Source: SHAN690 sp023262195 (GTDB lineage: Bacteria > Bacteroidota > Bacteroidia > Flavobacteriales_G > Salibacteraceae). From it: DNA of 64,000 nt. Where the stretch lies: positions 868,001 to 932,000 of the forward strand of contig JAYQJE010000001.1 in assembly GCA_038142005.1 (NCBI GenBank), read 5' to 3'. The first letter of the stretch is position 1. Every line of letters starts with the position of its first letter. The notes beneath the pieces were generated by a model that ran no database searches, was not told the DNA's origin, and was given only the letters and a program-made list of their open reading frames with translations. The translations under genes and the position numbers were made by a program. Positions 55,435 through 63,322 of this stretch are shown here, piece after piece.

Positions 55435-55871
55435 TGTTTGAAAAACCACCGTTTACCGAGGCTGAAGAACAAAAGATTCTTGAAGCGATAAAGTCTGCAG
55501 AGTCTAATACCTCTGGCGAGATTAGGCTCCACATTGAGAAGCACTGTAAAATAGATCCTTATGATAGGGCTATAGAAGTGTTTGAAAAGCTCGGCATGAC
55601 CAAAACTGAACAACGCAATGGCGTGCTTGTGTACATGGCATTAGCCGATCATAAGTTTGCCATTCTAGGTGATGAGGGCATCAATAAAGTGGTGCCTAAA
55701 GACTTTTGGGTTGGTACAAAAGATTTAATGGCTGAGCATTTTAAAGCAGGCAAAATTGCTGATGGAATTGCTCTAGGTATTCATGATGCAGGCGAACAAT
55801 TGAAGACACATTTTCCATATCAGAAAGGTGATGTAAACGAATTAAAAGATGACATCAGTTATGGGAAATAA
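55434..55871 (+). CDS. TPM domain protein, short form
   Basis: 145 aa. TPM (TLP18.3/Psb32/MOLO-1) domain: EEQKILEAIKSAESNTSGEI, RLHIEKHCKIDPYDRAIEVF, NGVLVYMALADHKFAILGDE, IADGIALGIHDAGEQLKTHF. No signal peptide or membrane helix, so it is probably cytosolic or associated with the membrane by partners. It is the middle gene of LemA-TPM-TPM; its end overlaps the next gene by 23 nt. Function of the trio is unsettled. Confidence 0.88.
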   Translation: MFEKPPFTEAEEQKILEAIKSAESNTSGEIRLHIEKHCKIDPYDRAIEVFEKLGMTKTEQRNGVLVYMALADHKFAILGDEGINKVVPKDFWVGTKDLMAEHFKAGKIADGIALGIHDAGEQLKTHFPYQKGDVNELKDDISYGK

Positions 55872-56604
55872 ATTGGTATTAATGATGGCTCTGATAATGA
55901 GCTGCGTTGTCGCAACTACGGTTGCAAAGGAGGTGCCTCCAACACCCAATCGACTGGTTAACGATTATGCCAAGGTGTTGTCGGCCTCTGATGTGCAGCG
56001 ATTGGAGCAGAAGTTGGTTCAATACGATGAACAAACCTCTACGCAGATAGCGGTGGTGATCATCCAAAGCCTAGAAGGAGATGATATGTTCGATTACAGT
56101 CAACGCCTTGCGGAAACTTGGGGTATTGGAGGTGAAGAGAATGACAATGGAGTCTTACTCATAGTTTCGATTGATGATCGAAAATTGCGCATTCACACCG
56201 GATATGGAACCGAAGGTGCTATTCCAGATGCTACTGCCAAACAAATCATAGAAGATGAAATAAAACCAGGGTTTAAAGCTGGAGATTATTACGCAGGAAT
56301 TGATCGAGGCACAGACGCCATGATTGCTGCGCTGAAAGGAGAATATACTGCAGCTCCAAAAAAGCGTAAAAGAGGGTTTCCATTTGGATTGATTCCAGTA
56401 ATTCTCATCATTATACTGGCGTCCATTTTTGGGCGAAGAAGACGTTATACAGGCTATGGAAGTAGCGGCAGAAGATACTATGGAACCCCTTGGATTGGAG
56501 GTTTTGGCGGAGGCTCATCCGGTGGCGGCTTTGGAGGCGGAGGCGGTTTTGGTGGCTTTGGCGGAGGTGGCTTCGGAGGAGGAGGCGCTGGTGGGAGTTG
56601 GTGA
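55849..56604 (+). CDS. TPM domain membrane protein with Gly-rich tail (YgcG-like)
   Basis: 251 aa. Signal peptide up to about ATTVAKEVPPTPNR, a TPM domain (RLVNDYAKVLSASDVQRLEQ, WGIGGEENDNGVLLIVSIDD, KLRIHTGYGTEGAIPD), one membrane helix (GLIPVILIIILASIFG), and a cytosolic tail made of GGF and GGGG blocks ending GGAGGSW. The layout is that of YgcG-type proteins found with LemA. It ends 1 nt before the convergent TonB receptor gene. Confidence 0.9.
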   Translation: MTSVMGNKLVLMMALIMSCVVATTVAKEVPPTPNRLVNDYAKVLSASDVQRLEQKLVQYDEQTSTQIAVVIIQSLEGDDMFDYSQRLAETWGIGGEENDNGVLLIVSIDDRKLRIHTGYGTEGAIPDATAKQIIEDEIKPGFKAGDYYAGIDRGTDAMIAALKGEYTAAPKKRKRGFPFGLIPVILIIILASIFGRRRRYTGYGSSGRRYYGTPWIGGFGGGSSGGGFGGGGGFGGFGGGGFGGGGAGGSW

Positions 56605-56605
56605 C

Positions 56606-59034
56606 TTAAAACGAAATCCGATAATAGAACAAGGGTAACCTTCCCAATTGGTATTCCCTTCGGATAGACTTATTCGGATCGTTGTTTTCGTCAGGAGCAT
56701 AAGTCAATGCCAGCACGTTACGTACGTTAAACACATTTACCAGATCTATACCCACCTCATGGGTGACCTTTTGGTATTGAGACGATAATTCACCTTTATG
56801 TCCGCCCTGAAATAATCAGGAAACTGTTGTGTGTTTCGCAGAGAATCAATCACGATCACTTCTCTGGCTTGATTGCTCGCGGCTATGTCTGCTGGTCCAA
56901 ACCAACGCCCTCCAACTGCGGTAATATTCGCTCCGAGTGACAACATCGATTTTTTGGAAAGATTAAACTCCTTACCAAAAAAGCGCTGGTGGCATATCGG
57001 CCGTTAAAATCTGTATTTCTGGTTATACCATCGCTTGCCGTGTATTTGCTATCAAACAATGCAAGAGTGAGCATGAAGTAAAAGGATTTCGAGAAATACT
57101 TTTCGAGGGTAAATTCAACTCCTTAATTCTGTTGCGTACCCTCATTTACAAGCGTATCTGGAAAGAATCGCTCAAAGCCACTGCCCGTATTTGCCAATGA
57201 AAATGAGGTTGGATTTTGCTCTACATGAATATTCCATAAATACTGATAATAAACCTCTGATTTGAATCGGAGCATGGGTTTCAGCATGCGTTCGTATCCC
57301 ATCACGGCATGGCCCGCATAGGAGAAATCCATGGTTTTATTATGCAAGGCTCGGGTGCCATCTGCGTTTTCACTGAGGCTATAGAAATACATATAATAAG
57401 GTTGCACTTGCGAGTGCATGCCTATTCCTCCAGTGATGCTGCTACCATCACGAAGTGTTTTTTTCATGGCTATTCTCGGCTCGGCCCAACTGATGCTATT
57501 GCTCAATGTGAACCATTGGCTATGTATGCCAGCTGTAACCGTTAGGCCACGCTCTGTTCTGTGTTTCCACTGAATGTAAGGTTGCAGCAGCTGGGCCTGT
57601 ATGGCCGTATTCCAGCGTACGCGCCAATCGAGATAATCGATCTGAGTGGAGTCAAAAATCCAGGTACTATCCACATAATCGAAGAAGATCTGCTCAGCGA
57701 CTACACCAAACTTTACGACATTCCTACTATTCAATTTGGAGTTATAGAAAACATGTCCCACAATCCGGTCGTCTCTAAAGGTATAGTCGAGGAGCGGTCG
57801 CATTGAGTCCACTTGGTACATACTATCTGCATTAAGCTGTCGATAGACCAGTTCATGATAGGCATCAACCTGACTGTGGTTGTAAGCAAAAATGGCTTTG
57901 ACGTAGGTCTTTTCATTGACGGATCTTGTGTAGCTCGCTCCAACCACTCCCATTTGCGAACCAAAATATTGGTCCCGATCATTATCACCATAGATGTTTC
58001 GCTCTGCGGGGGTTTCTTGATCGCTGATGAGAATATCAATATCGCTCCAACCGCCTACACCAAAAATGGAAAGGGATGAAGCGCCTTTGCCGGGAACGTT
58101 TATTTTAAACGAAGCATCTTGATACCTCGGAATCGCACTGGTGCCATAATTTATTCCCAAGCCGCCAATCAAGGCTAAGGTGGAGTATCGATAAGAAGCC
58201 ATGTAGGTAATATTCTTCTCACGATTGATCGGGCCTTCGAGTAGTGCTTCGGTGCCGAGAAAACCAAACTGACCAATGAATTCATGGTTTTCGTTATTGC
58301 CATTACGCATGTTTAGATCAAACACACCCGCGTTTGCATTACCAAATTCTGCAGGAAAAGCCCCTGTGTAAAAATCACTGTTGCCTAGGGTTTTGTTATT
58401 TAAAATACTCACCGATCCTCCTGCCGTACCAGGAATGTTGAAGTGGTTTGGGTTAGAAATTGGAATGTCTTCTAATCTCCAAAGAATGGATTGGGGCGAG
58501 TTGCCACGGATAACAATGTCGTTACGGGAATCGTCAGCGCCCTGCACACCCGCGAAGCTTGCCGCCATTCTAGAGGGTTCACCTCGGCTACCGGCATATC
58601 GCTCTGTTTCGGCCACATTAAATTGTCTGGCGCTTACAATGGCCATTTCATTAAGTGGTTCTCCATCGCGCGAGGCAGAAATTTCAACTGCCTCTAGTTC
58701 AATTGCCGACTCTTCTAATTCAATATTGAGGATGGTTTGCCTACCTGAGTTGACAATAATGTTGTTAGTGAATTGCGGTTCGTAACCGATAAAGGTGAAC
58801 TGTAATGCGTGTCTCCAAGGATAGGCCGTTAAGGGTGTATCTACCATCAAAATCTGTTGTAGTACCGCTAATATTGGAAGTGTCGTCCATTAAAATCACG
58901 TTGACACCAGGGATAGGTTGACGGGTGTCCTTATCGATTACACGTCCGCGGATGCTTTGCGTCAGTTCAGACTGACCATATCCAAACTGAATACTGGTCA
59001 AAAAGAGAACAAGTATTGCCGAGGCTAGGCGCAT
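56606..59034 (-). CDS. TonB-dependent receptor, broken by three indels and one nonsense codon
   Basis: About 805 aa when repaired. Signal peptide MRLASAILVLFLTSIQFGYG, a CarboxypepD-reg module (IRGRVIDKDTRQPIPGVNVI), plug domain (RNDIVIRGNSPQSILWRLED), then the beta barrel ending in Phe (YYRISF). Breaks: an extra base near 58807-58814; TAA at 57123-57125 where the frame otherwise continues GVEFTLEKYFSKSFYFMLTL; A6 at 56977-56982 and T4 at 56769-56772, each one base short (minus-strand reading FFGKEFNLSKKS and KKVTHEVGIDLVNVFN). The indels look like sequence errors; the nonsense codon needs a base substitution and could be real. Substrate unknown; no SusD partner beside it. Confidence 0.85.
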
Positions 59035-59184
59035 AGGTATGTTTTGATCAAAAATGAAGAAATCAAGCCGATCATTCTAAGTCTTCACATACTTTTTTAA
59101 AGCGTTTTCATTTCATAGCGATAAAATTTGATGGTTTCATCGCTTAGACACAATCACTAGGCCAAAAATGGGAAGTTAACGCAA

Positions 59185-59686
59185 TCATGATTTGAAGATG
59201 GGCACCGTACTGCACGGCTCACCAAACATGAGCGACTTGACTACCGGAGTGAGTTTTGTGGTAAGGTTCAAGTAAACTGATTCATGAATTTCTTCATCGC
59301 TACAGCCCTTAATGATTACACGCATGTCTTCGTAATCTTTTACATTAAGATTTTGGACAAAGTCTAACCAAAGCTGCGTTCTTAATTCTTGCTTGGTGCC
59401 GAAATGAATCTTGTCTGCTATGCCAGAGAGCTTGTTGGCAATGAGCATGTATGCCCAAGTCGGTACAATGGCATCGGTACTGCAATAAACGTGAACGGAA
59501 GCGCCTGAATATTTGTTCCAGTCGTTATTGCTGACCCAAGCTCGAAAATCTTTTTCGCGCAACATTAAACCTTCTACCAATTGCTGGCTTATGTCTAGCC
59601 CCTCAATTAGCCCAACGAGGCATTAATTCCGTAAGATCCAGCGTGATTAAACCGCTTTTGGCCACTTTGTTTTCAATGCTTTCCAT
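59185..59686 (-). CDS. DUF2480 family protein, frameshifted
   Basis: About 166 aa. The first frame from ATG 59686 reads MESIENKVAKSGLITLDLTE LMP; the second reads VGLIEGLDISQQLVEGLMLR then EKDFRAWVSNNDWNKYSGAS and STDAIVPTWAYMLIANKLSG. One extra base at 59614-59620 separates them. DUF2480 proteins occur only in Bacteroidota next to Fe-S assembly genes; no activity is known. It is the last gene of the panD-to-DUF2480 operon, its ATG sharing one base with the sufT stop. Confidence 0.82.
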
Positions 59687-60006
59687 TAGATCATTCCCAA
59701 TTCAACCAAAGCTTCTTCACTCATCATATCCTTGTCCCAGGGCGGTTCCCAAGTAAGATCGATTTCGGCACTGGAAACACCACTAACACCAGCTACCTTT
59801 TCTTTCACTTCTTGCGGTAAACTTTCGGCTACGGGGCAGCTTGGCGAGGTGAGCGTCATTACGATGGTAACGTCTTTCGAATCGGGGATTTTAATCTCGT
59901 AAATAAGCCCAAGCTCGTAAATATCCACAGGAATTTCTGGATCATAGACTGTTTTCAGTGCATCTACAATGCTTTTTTCCAACTGCCGTTTGTCTTCAAG
60001 CTCCAT
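59686..60006 (-). CDS. sufT: MIP18-family (DUF59) Fe-S cluster assembly protein
   Basis: 106 aa. KTVYDPEIPVDIYELGLIYE is the MIP18 signature; SPSCPVAESLP carries the single conserved Cys used to hold an Fe-S cluster; DLTWEPPWDKDMMSEEAL is the typical end. It takes part in maturation of iron-sulfur proteins as the SufT-like factor. It shares one base with the genes on both sides (TAATG junctions), sufE upstream and DUF2480 downstream. Confidence 0.92.
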   Translation of the reverse strand: MELEDKRQLEKSIVDALKTVYDPEIPVDIYELGLIYEIKIPDSKDVTIVMTLTSPSCPVAESLPQEVKEKVAGVSGVSSAEIDLTWEPPWDKDMMSEEALVELGMI

Positions 60007-60434
60007 TATTGCTGATCGTTTTTTGCAGCATGTGCCATGGCATAAAACTTCATTTTTTTCACCATCGAAACTAAGCCGTTTGATCGATTTGGAGAAAGGT
60101 GCTCTTTTAGCCCGATTTCATCAATAAAATAAAGGTCTGCATTGGCAATTTCTTTTGGATCTTGATTGTCCAGCACTTTGATCAAAAGCCCGATGAGCCC
60201 CTTGGTAATTACCGCATCGCTATCCGCCTCAAATTTGAGCCTATCCGCATTTGTATGAGCGTGCAACCACACTCTGCTCTGACAGCCTTTAACCAGGTTT
60301 TCATCTGTTTTAAGTTCTGCATCAATTCCACTTAATCCTTTGCCAAAGTCGATGATGTGTTCATATTTTTCCATCCAGTCACCGAAGAATTCAAATTCTT
60401 CGATAATCTCGTCTTGTATTTCATTGATGGTCAT
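60006..60434 (-). CDS. sufE: SufE family cysteine desulfurase activator
   Basis: 142 aa. SufE fold with VKGCQSRVWLHAHTNADRLKF containing the active-site Cys51-like residue in the loop GCQSRVW, followed by SDAVITKGLIGLLIKVLDNQ and a C-terminal helix (NGLVSMVKKMKFYAMAHA). It accepts persulfide from SufS and passes it to SufBCD. The start overlaps the rfaE2 stop by 4 nt (ATGA). Confidence 0.93.
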   Translation of the reverse strand: MTINEIQDEIIEEFEFFGDWMEKYEHIIDFGKGLSGIDAELKTDENLVKGCQSRVWLHAHTNADRLKFEADSDAVITKGLIGLLIKVLDNQDPKEIANADLYFIDEIGLKEHLSPNRSNGLVSMVKKMKFYAMAHAAKNDQQ

Positions 60435-60927
60435 AACGCCTTAACTCCCTTCAAAATCTTTTGTTCGATTGATGTGGTGGAATATCCTTCAACGAAGGGT
60501 ATTGACTTTACAATACCACCATTTGTAGTGACGATTTCTGCACCTAGAATTTGATCCAAGGAGTAATCTCCTCCCTTAACCAATACATCAGGCAGTATGG
60601 TCTCAATCAACGATAGCGGTGTTGGGTCATTAAATTTTACAATTAGGTCCACAGAAGCCAATCCGGCTAGCACTATGGCACGGGAGTTTTCATCATTAAT
60701 TGGTCGATTGGGACCTTTTCCTGAGCCTTCGCAGATGCATCACTGTTTAAACCAAGAATAAGCTTTGTTCCAAGAGCTCTTGCTTGGTCAAGGTAAATCA
60801 CATGACCTGGGTGTAGTATATCAAATACACCGTTGGTGAAAACAATCTTTTCAGATTTCGATCGCCATGACTTTACAAGCTTCAGTGCGTCATCAAAGGC
60901 CATGATTTTATCCAATATATCAGGCAT
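60431..60927 (-). CDS. rfaE2: D-glycero-beta-D-manno-heptose 1-phosphate adenylyltransferase-like protein, frameshifted
   Basis: About 165 aa nucleotidyltransferase. KIVFTNGVFDILHPGHVIYL contains the HxGH nucleotide-binding motif; LGLNSDASAKAQEK ends the first frame. With five instead of four T at plus-strand 60716-60719 it continues KGPNRPINDENSRAIVLAGL into the second frame (VDLIVKFNDPTPLSLIETIL, DVLVKGGDYSLDQILGAEIV). It would transfer AMP to a sugar phosphate for heptose synthesis or a related alditol phosphate. The gene lies in the panD operon, overlapping both neighbours. Confidence 0.88.
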
Positions 60928-61914
60928 CTTTTGTTTTCTGATTGATAAATGGCATGATCAAAATTGAAATAAATCCTAAGACTAGAATCATCGCGGTTTG
61001 TGCACACCATACGATCCAACCAAAAGCATAGCCTAGTTCTTTCTCGATCCCATATAAGAGTAGTATAGACATGATGCCCAATGGATACGCACCAAGCCCT
61101 CCTTGCACCACTACAATGGTGATTCCACCCATGACAAAAGAGGCCAAAACACCAGCGAAGGCCACTTCTTGAGTTTCGCTGAAGGCATTGAATGTGACCA
61201 AATACATTAATACATAGGATGCCCAAATCAGAGCAGTATGTAGGTAAAACCCAAACTTTCCCTCCATGGTCTTTAGCGAAACGATTCCTTCCCACAGGCC
61301 AAGCACTCGGCTCCGAATTGCAAGCGCTACTTTATGCTGAGAACGTTGCAAGAACTTCCAGCCGAAGAACAAACCAATGATGGCTATGATGGCTACTACA
61401 CCTAATAAGATTTGATTTTGAATTTTATCGGTCATTGGTCCGATAAACTCCATTACTAATGGTCCTAAAACACTGAACTGAAGCAGCGTGGTGACAATTA
61501 TTAATATGAGTAAGATAACTGCGTCAATCACACGCTCTGCCACAACTGTTCCGAATAGTTTTTCGAAGGGTTGATTTTGATAGCGAGCAAGCACAGCACA
61601 GCGGCTCACTTCACCAAGCCTGGGGAATGCTAGGTTGGCTATATAACCTATCATCACCGCGGCAAACCGATTGATGAAATTGATTTTAATATTGAGCGGT
61701 TGCAAGGTGTATTTCCATCGATAAGCCCTGAAAACATGGCTCATAATTGCAATAAATATCGATGCGAGTATCCACCAGTAGTTTGCTTTTCTGAATGATT
61801 CTACAATGTGCTCTTTGTTTTCCTCCGTAAGATCTTTGTAGAAATACCAAATAAGAAACACCCCAACGCAAGTGAGAAACCCACTTGTAAAAATGATTTG
61901 AATGACTTATTCAA
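60920..61914 (-). CDS. flippase-like / lysylphosphatidylglycerol synthase TM-region family protein, frameshifted
   Basis: About 330 aa with eight or so membrane helices. The main frame starts MFLIWYFYKDLTEENKEHIV; upstream in another frame TTG 61914 gives MNKSFKSFLQVGFSLALG, which joins it when C4 at plus-strand 61861-61864 is read as C5. IANLAFPRLGEVSRCAVLAR and VVAERVIDAVILLI are the conserved blocks of the UPF0104/AglD-like family. These proteins are thought to move or modify membrane lipids. The start is 6 nt after the panD stop and the end overlaps rfaE2 by 8 nt. Confidence 0.82.
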
Positions 61915-61920
61915 TTCGAA

Positions 61921-62276
61921 TTATTTCGAGATAAGCTGATTGGTTCTTTCGTCTGGAAAAATAACCCAAGGTTTGAAGGTTTTTGCTTCCTCAAAGTCCA
62001 TCGTTGCATAGGAAATTATGAGAATAATATCTCCCTTTTGCACCCTTCTGGCGGATGGGCCATTGAGGTTAATTACGCCACTTCCTTTTTGACCTTTAAT
62101 GACATAGGTTTCAAAGCGTTCACCGTTGTTAATATTCACCACAGCCACTTTTTCACCTTCGATCATATTTGCAGCTTCGAGTAAGTTAGCATCAATTTCA
62201 ATGCTGCCCACATAGTCTGATTCGCATCTGTGACAGATACTCTGTGAATTTTTGACTTTAAAACTTCAATATTCAT
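61921..62276 (-). CDS. panD: aspartate 1-decarboxylase PanD, frameshifted
   Basis: About 118 aa. ATG 62276 gives MNIEVLKSKIHRVSVTDAN and, after one missing base at 62221-62222, SDYVGSIEIDANLLEAANMI. The G-S bond in YVGSIEID is the self-cleavage site that creates the pyruvoyl cofactor. GSGVINLNGPSARRVQKGDI is also conserved. The enzyme makes beta-alanine for pantothenate and CoA. It is the first gene of a six-gene minus-strand operon running to 59185. Confidence 0.93.
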
Positions 62277-62340
62277 AAGGCTGCAAAAGTAGAAATTATT
62301 ATACCCTCAGGTTTTGATGATAAGCAGTGAAATATTGTGA

Positions 62341-62532
62341 TTATTTTTCTTCTCGCTCCCCACAATCATCGCAATCAGAGCCGTATTGACACACGTCATA
62401 AAGCGATCCTTCCCCACCGTCATCACACTCACCATCTGCTTGGAAAGGACACGAGTTATCGCAAATAGTTCTGCGGCAACTTAAAAGAGGGGTAAGTATT
62501 ACCAGCAACAATATGATGATTCTTGTTTTCAA
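62341..62532 (-). CDS. Cys-rich small lipoprotein, tandem copy 2
   Basis: 63 aa. MKTRIIILLLVILTPLLSC is a lipoprotein signal (lipobox LLSC). The short mature part has the pattern C-x3-C-x5-DGECDDGGEGS...C-x4-DC-x2-CG (CPFQADGECDDGGEG, CQYGSDCDDCGERE). The acidic loops resemble Ca-binding Notch/LNR-like or small Cys-knot modules. It overlaps the upstream paralogue by 4 nt and shares its pattern, so the two arose by duplication. Function unknown. Confidence 0.65.
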   Translation of the reverse strand: MKTRIIILLLVILTPLLSCRRTICDNSCPFQADGECDDGGEGSLYDVCQYGSDCDDCGEREEK

Positions 62533-62786
62533 TCTTCAACAGTAATAATTAGGCGTTCTCCACAATCGCTACAGTCAGAACCAAGCACACAATAATCATG
62601 ATCAGAACTCGGCCCGCCATCATCGCAATCACCATCATTTGCGAAAACACACTCATCGCTGCACAGTCTGTCCTCCCTAGTATTGATTGGTTTTTCTTCA
62701 ACAGGCTCTTCCTCCTTATCTCGATTGCATGCGGCAATTATTAAAGTAGAAATAAGCATGAAAACAAGAATGCGAAATGAAATCAT
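62529..62786 (-). CDS. Cys-rich small lipoprotein, tandem copy 1
   Basis: 85 aa from ATG 62786, which gives MISFRILVFMLISTLIIAAC with lipobox IAAC; the longer open frame adds 27 unlikely residues. After an acidic linker (NRDKEEEPVEEKPINTRE) comes the module CSDECVFANDGDCDDGGPSS then CVLGSDCSDCGER, matching copy 2 position for position. Both are probably displayed from the membrane and may bind Ca or form disulfides. Stop and next start overlap (ATGA). Confidence 0.68.
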   Translation of the reverse strand: MISFRILVFMLISTLIIAACNRDKEEEPVEEKPINTREDRLCSDECVFANDGDCDDGGPSSDHDYCVLGSDCSDCGERLIITVED

Positions 62787-62852
62787 TGGTGCAAATATGC
62801 TAGGAAAATTAGACGCAATTGCAGACTGGGTGGTTCGGTGATACTCATACTT

Positions 62853-62860
62853 TATATTTG
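62853..62860 (+). promoter_or_regulatory. -7 promoter element of tRNA-Ala
   Basis: TATATTTG matches TAnnTTTG and ends 10 nt before the mature tRNA, the expected distance for a short leader. Confidence 0.55.
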
Positions 62861-62870
62861 CGCCCACTTT

Positions 62871-62944
62871 GGGGATGTAGCTCAGCTGGCTAGAGCGCTT
62901 GACTGGCAGTCAAGAGGTCGTGGGTTCGACTCCCATCTTCTCCA
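62871..62944 (+). tRNA. tRNA-Ala (anticodon GGC)
   Basis: 74 nt to the discriminator A73. The acceptor GGGGATG pairs with CTTCTCC and shows the G3-T70 wobble that identifies alanine tRNAs; one T6-T67 mismatch is present. D arm GCTC/GAGC; anticodon arm CTTGA-CTGGCAG-TCAAG with anticodon GGC; T arm GTGGG-TTCGACT-CCCAT. CCA is not encoded (CGA follows). Confidence 0.93.
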
Positions 62945-62947
62945 CGA

Positions 62948-62972
62948 AGCCTCCACAATGGGGGCTATTTTT
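62948..62972 (+). terminator. terminator between tRNA-Ala and the GIY-YIG gene
   Basis: Seven-base-pair stem AGCCTCC / GGGGGCT (one T-G pair) with a 5-nt loop, followed by ATTTTT. It starts 4 nt after the tRNA and ends exactly at the GIY-YIG ATG, so the GIY-YIG gene would be transcribed mainly by readthrough. Confidence 0.7.
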
Positions 62973-63223
62973 ATGACCTATTTTGTATACATAATATACA
63001 GTGCGAGTCGGGACTCGTACTATGTAGGGAGTTGCGATCATATGGATAAGCGCTTGAATGATCACAATAAAGGGAGGTCAAAATCAACTCAAGTTGGTAG
63101 ACTTGGGAGCTGAAGTATTATGAAACTTATGGTACGCGTAGTGAAGTTAGAAAGCGGGAGTCCGAAGTGAAGCGAAAGAAGTCTAGAAAATATCTAGAGG
63201 GGTTAATTACGGCTTGCGGCTAG
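62973..63223 (+). CDS. GIY-YIG endonuclease, frameshifted, next to tRNA-Ala
   Basis: About 83 aa. MTYFVYIIYSASRDSYYVGS carries the GIY and YIG equivalents (VYI...YYVG); MDKRLNDHNKGRSKST holds the catalytic Arg, and SEVRKRESEVKRKKSRKYLE the catalytic Glu. The first frame ends at 63113 after VGRLGS; one missing A at 63099-63101 restores TWELKYYETYGTRSEV, and the frame ends at TAG 63221-63223. One more base before that TAG would extend the tail (GLERPELASGRSWVRL) into the tRNA-like copy. ATG 62958 is an alternative start. The domain makes a DNA break; related single-domain proteins are found in mobile elements and repair. Confidence 0.75.
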
Positions 63224-63276
63224 AGCGTCCCGAACTGGCTTCGGGGAGGTCGTGGGTTCGACTCCTATTTTTTCCA
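63199..63276 (+). other. tRNA-Ala-like degenerate copy downstream of the GIY-YIG gene
   Basis: GGCTAGAGCG (63218-63227) and the 19-nt T-arm segment at 63247-63265 repeat tRNA-Ala positions 62888-62897 and 62915-62933 exactly, and the element ends TTTTTTCCA like a tRNA 3' end. The D stem still pairs (GCTT/GAGC). The anticodon arm is replaced by CCCGAA-CTGGC-TTCGGG, changed on both sides but still fully paired, with only five loop bases. The acceptor stem (GGGGTTA/TTTTTCC) pairs poorly. It is not a functional tRNA. Confidence 0.7.
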
Positions 63277-63279
63277 AAA

Positions 63280-63305
63280 AAAAGCCCCGATGATTCGAGG
63301 CTTTT
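63280..63305. terminator. bidirectional terminator after the tRNA-like copy
   Basis: Stem AAAAGCC-C-CGA / TCG-A-GGCTTTT with one C-A mismatch and a TGAT loop, with an A8 tract at 63276-63283 on one side and TTTT on the other. It would end transcripts of the tRNA unit and of the convergent glutathione peroxidase gene. Confidence 0.8.
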
Positions 63306-63322
63306 CAGTTTATTGAGACAGC

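Noticed and set aside
62838..62957. Open frame running through tRNA-Ala into the GIY-YIG gene
   Set aside because: The N-terminal part is translated tRNA; the GIY-YIG domain starts at ATG 62973 (or 62958).
63199..63276. A second functional tRNA gene
   Set aside because: The acceptor stem does not pair and the anticodon loop has five bases, so it cannot be a working tRNA.
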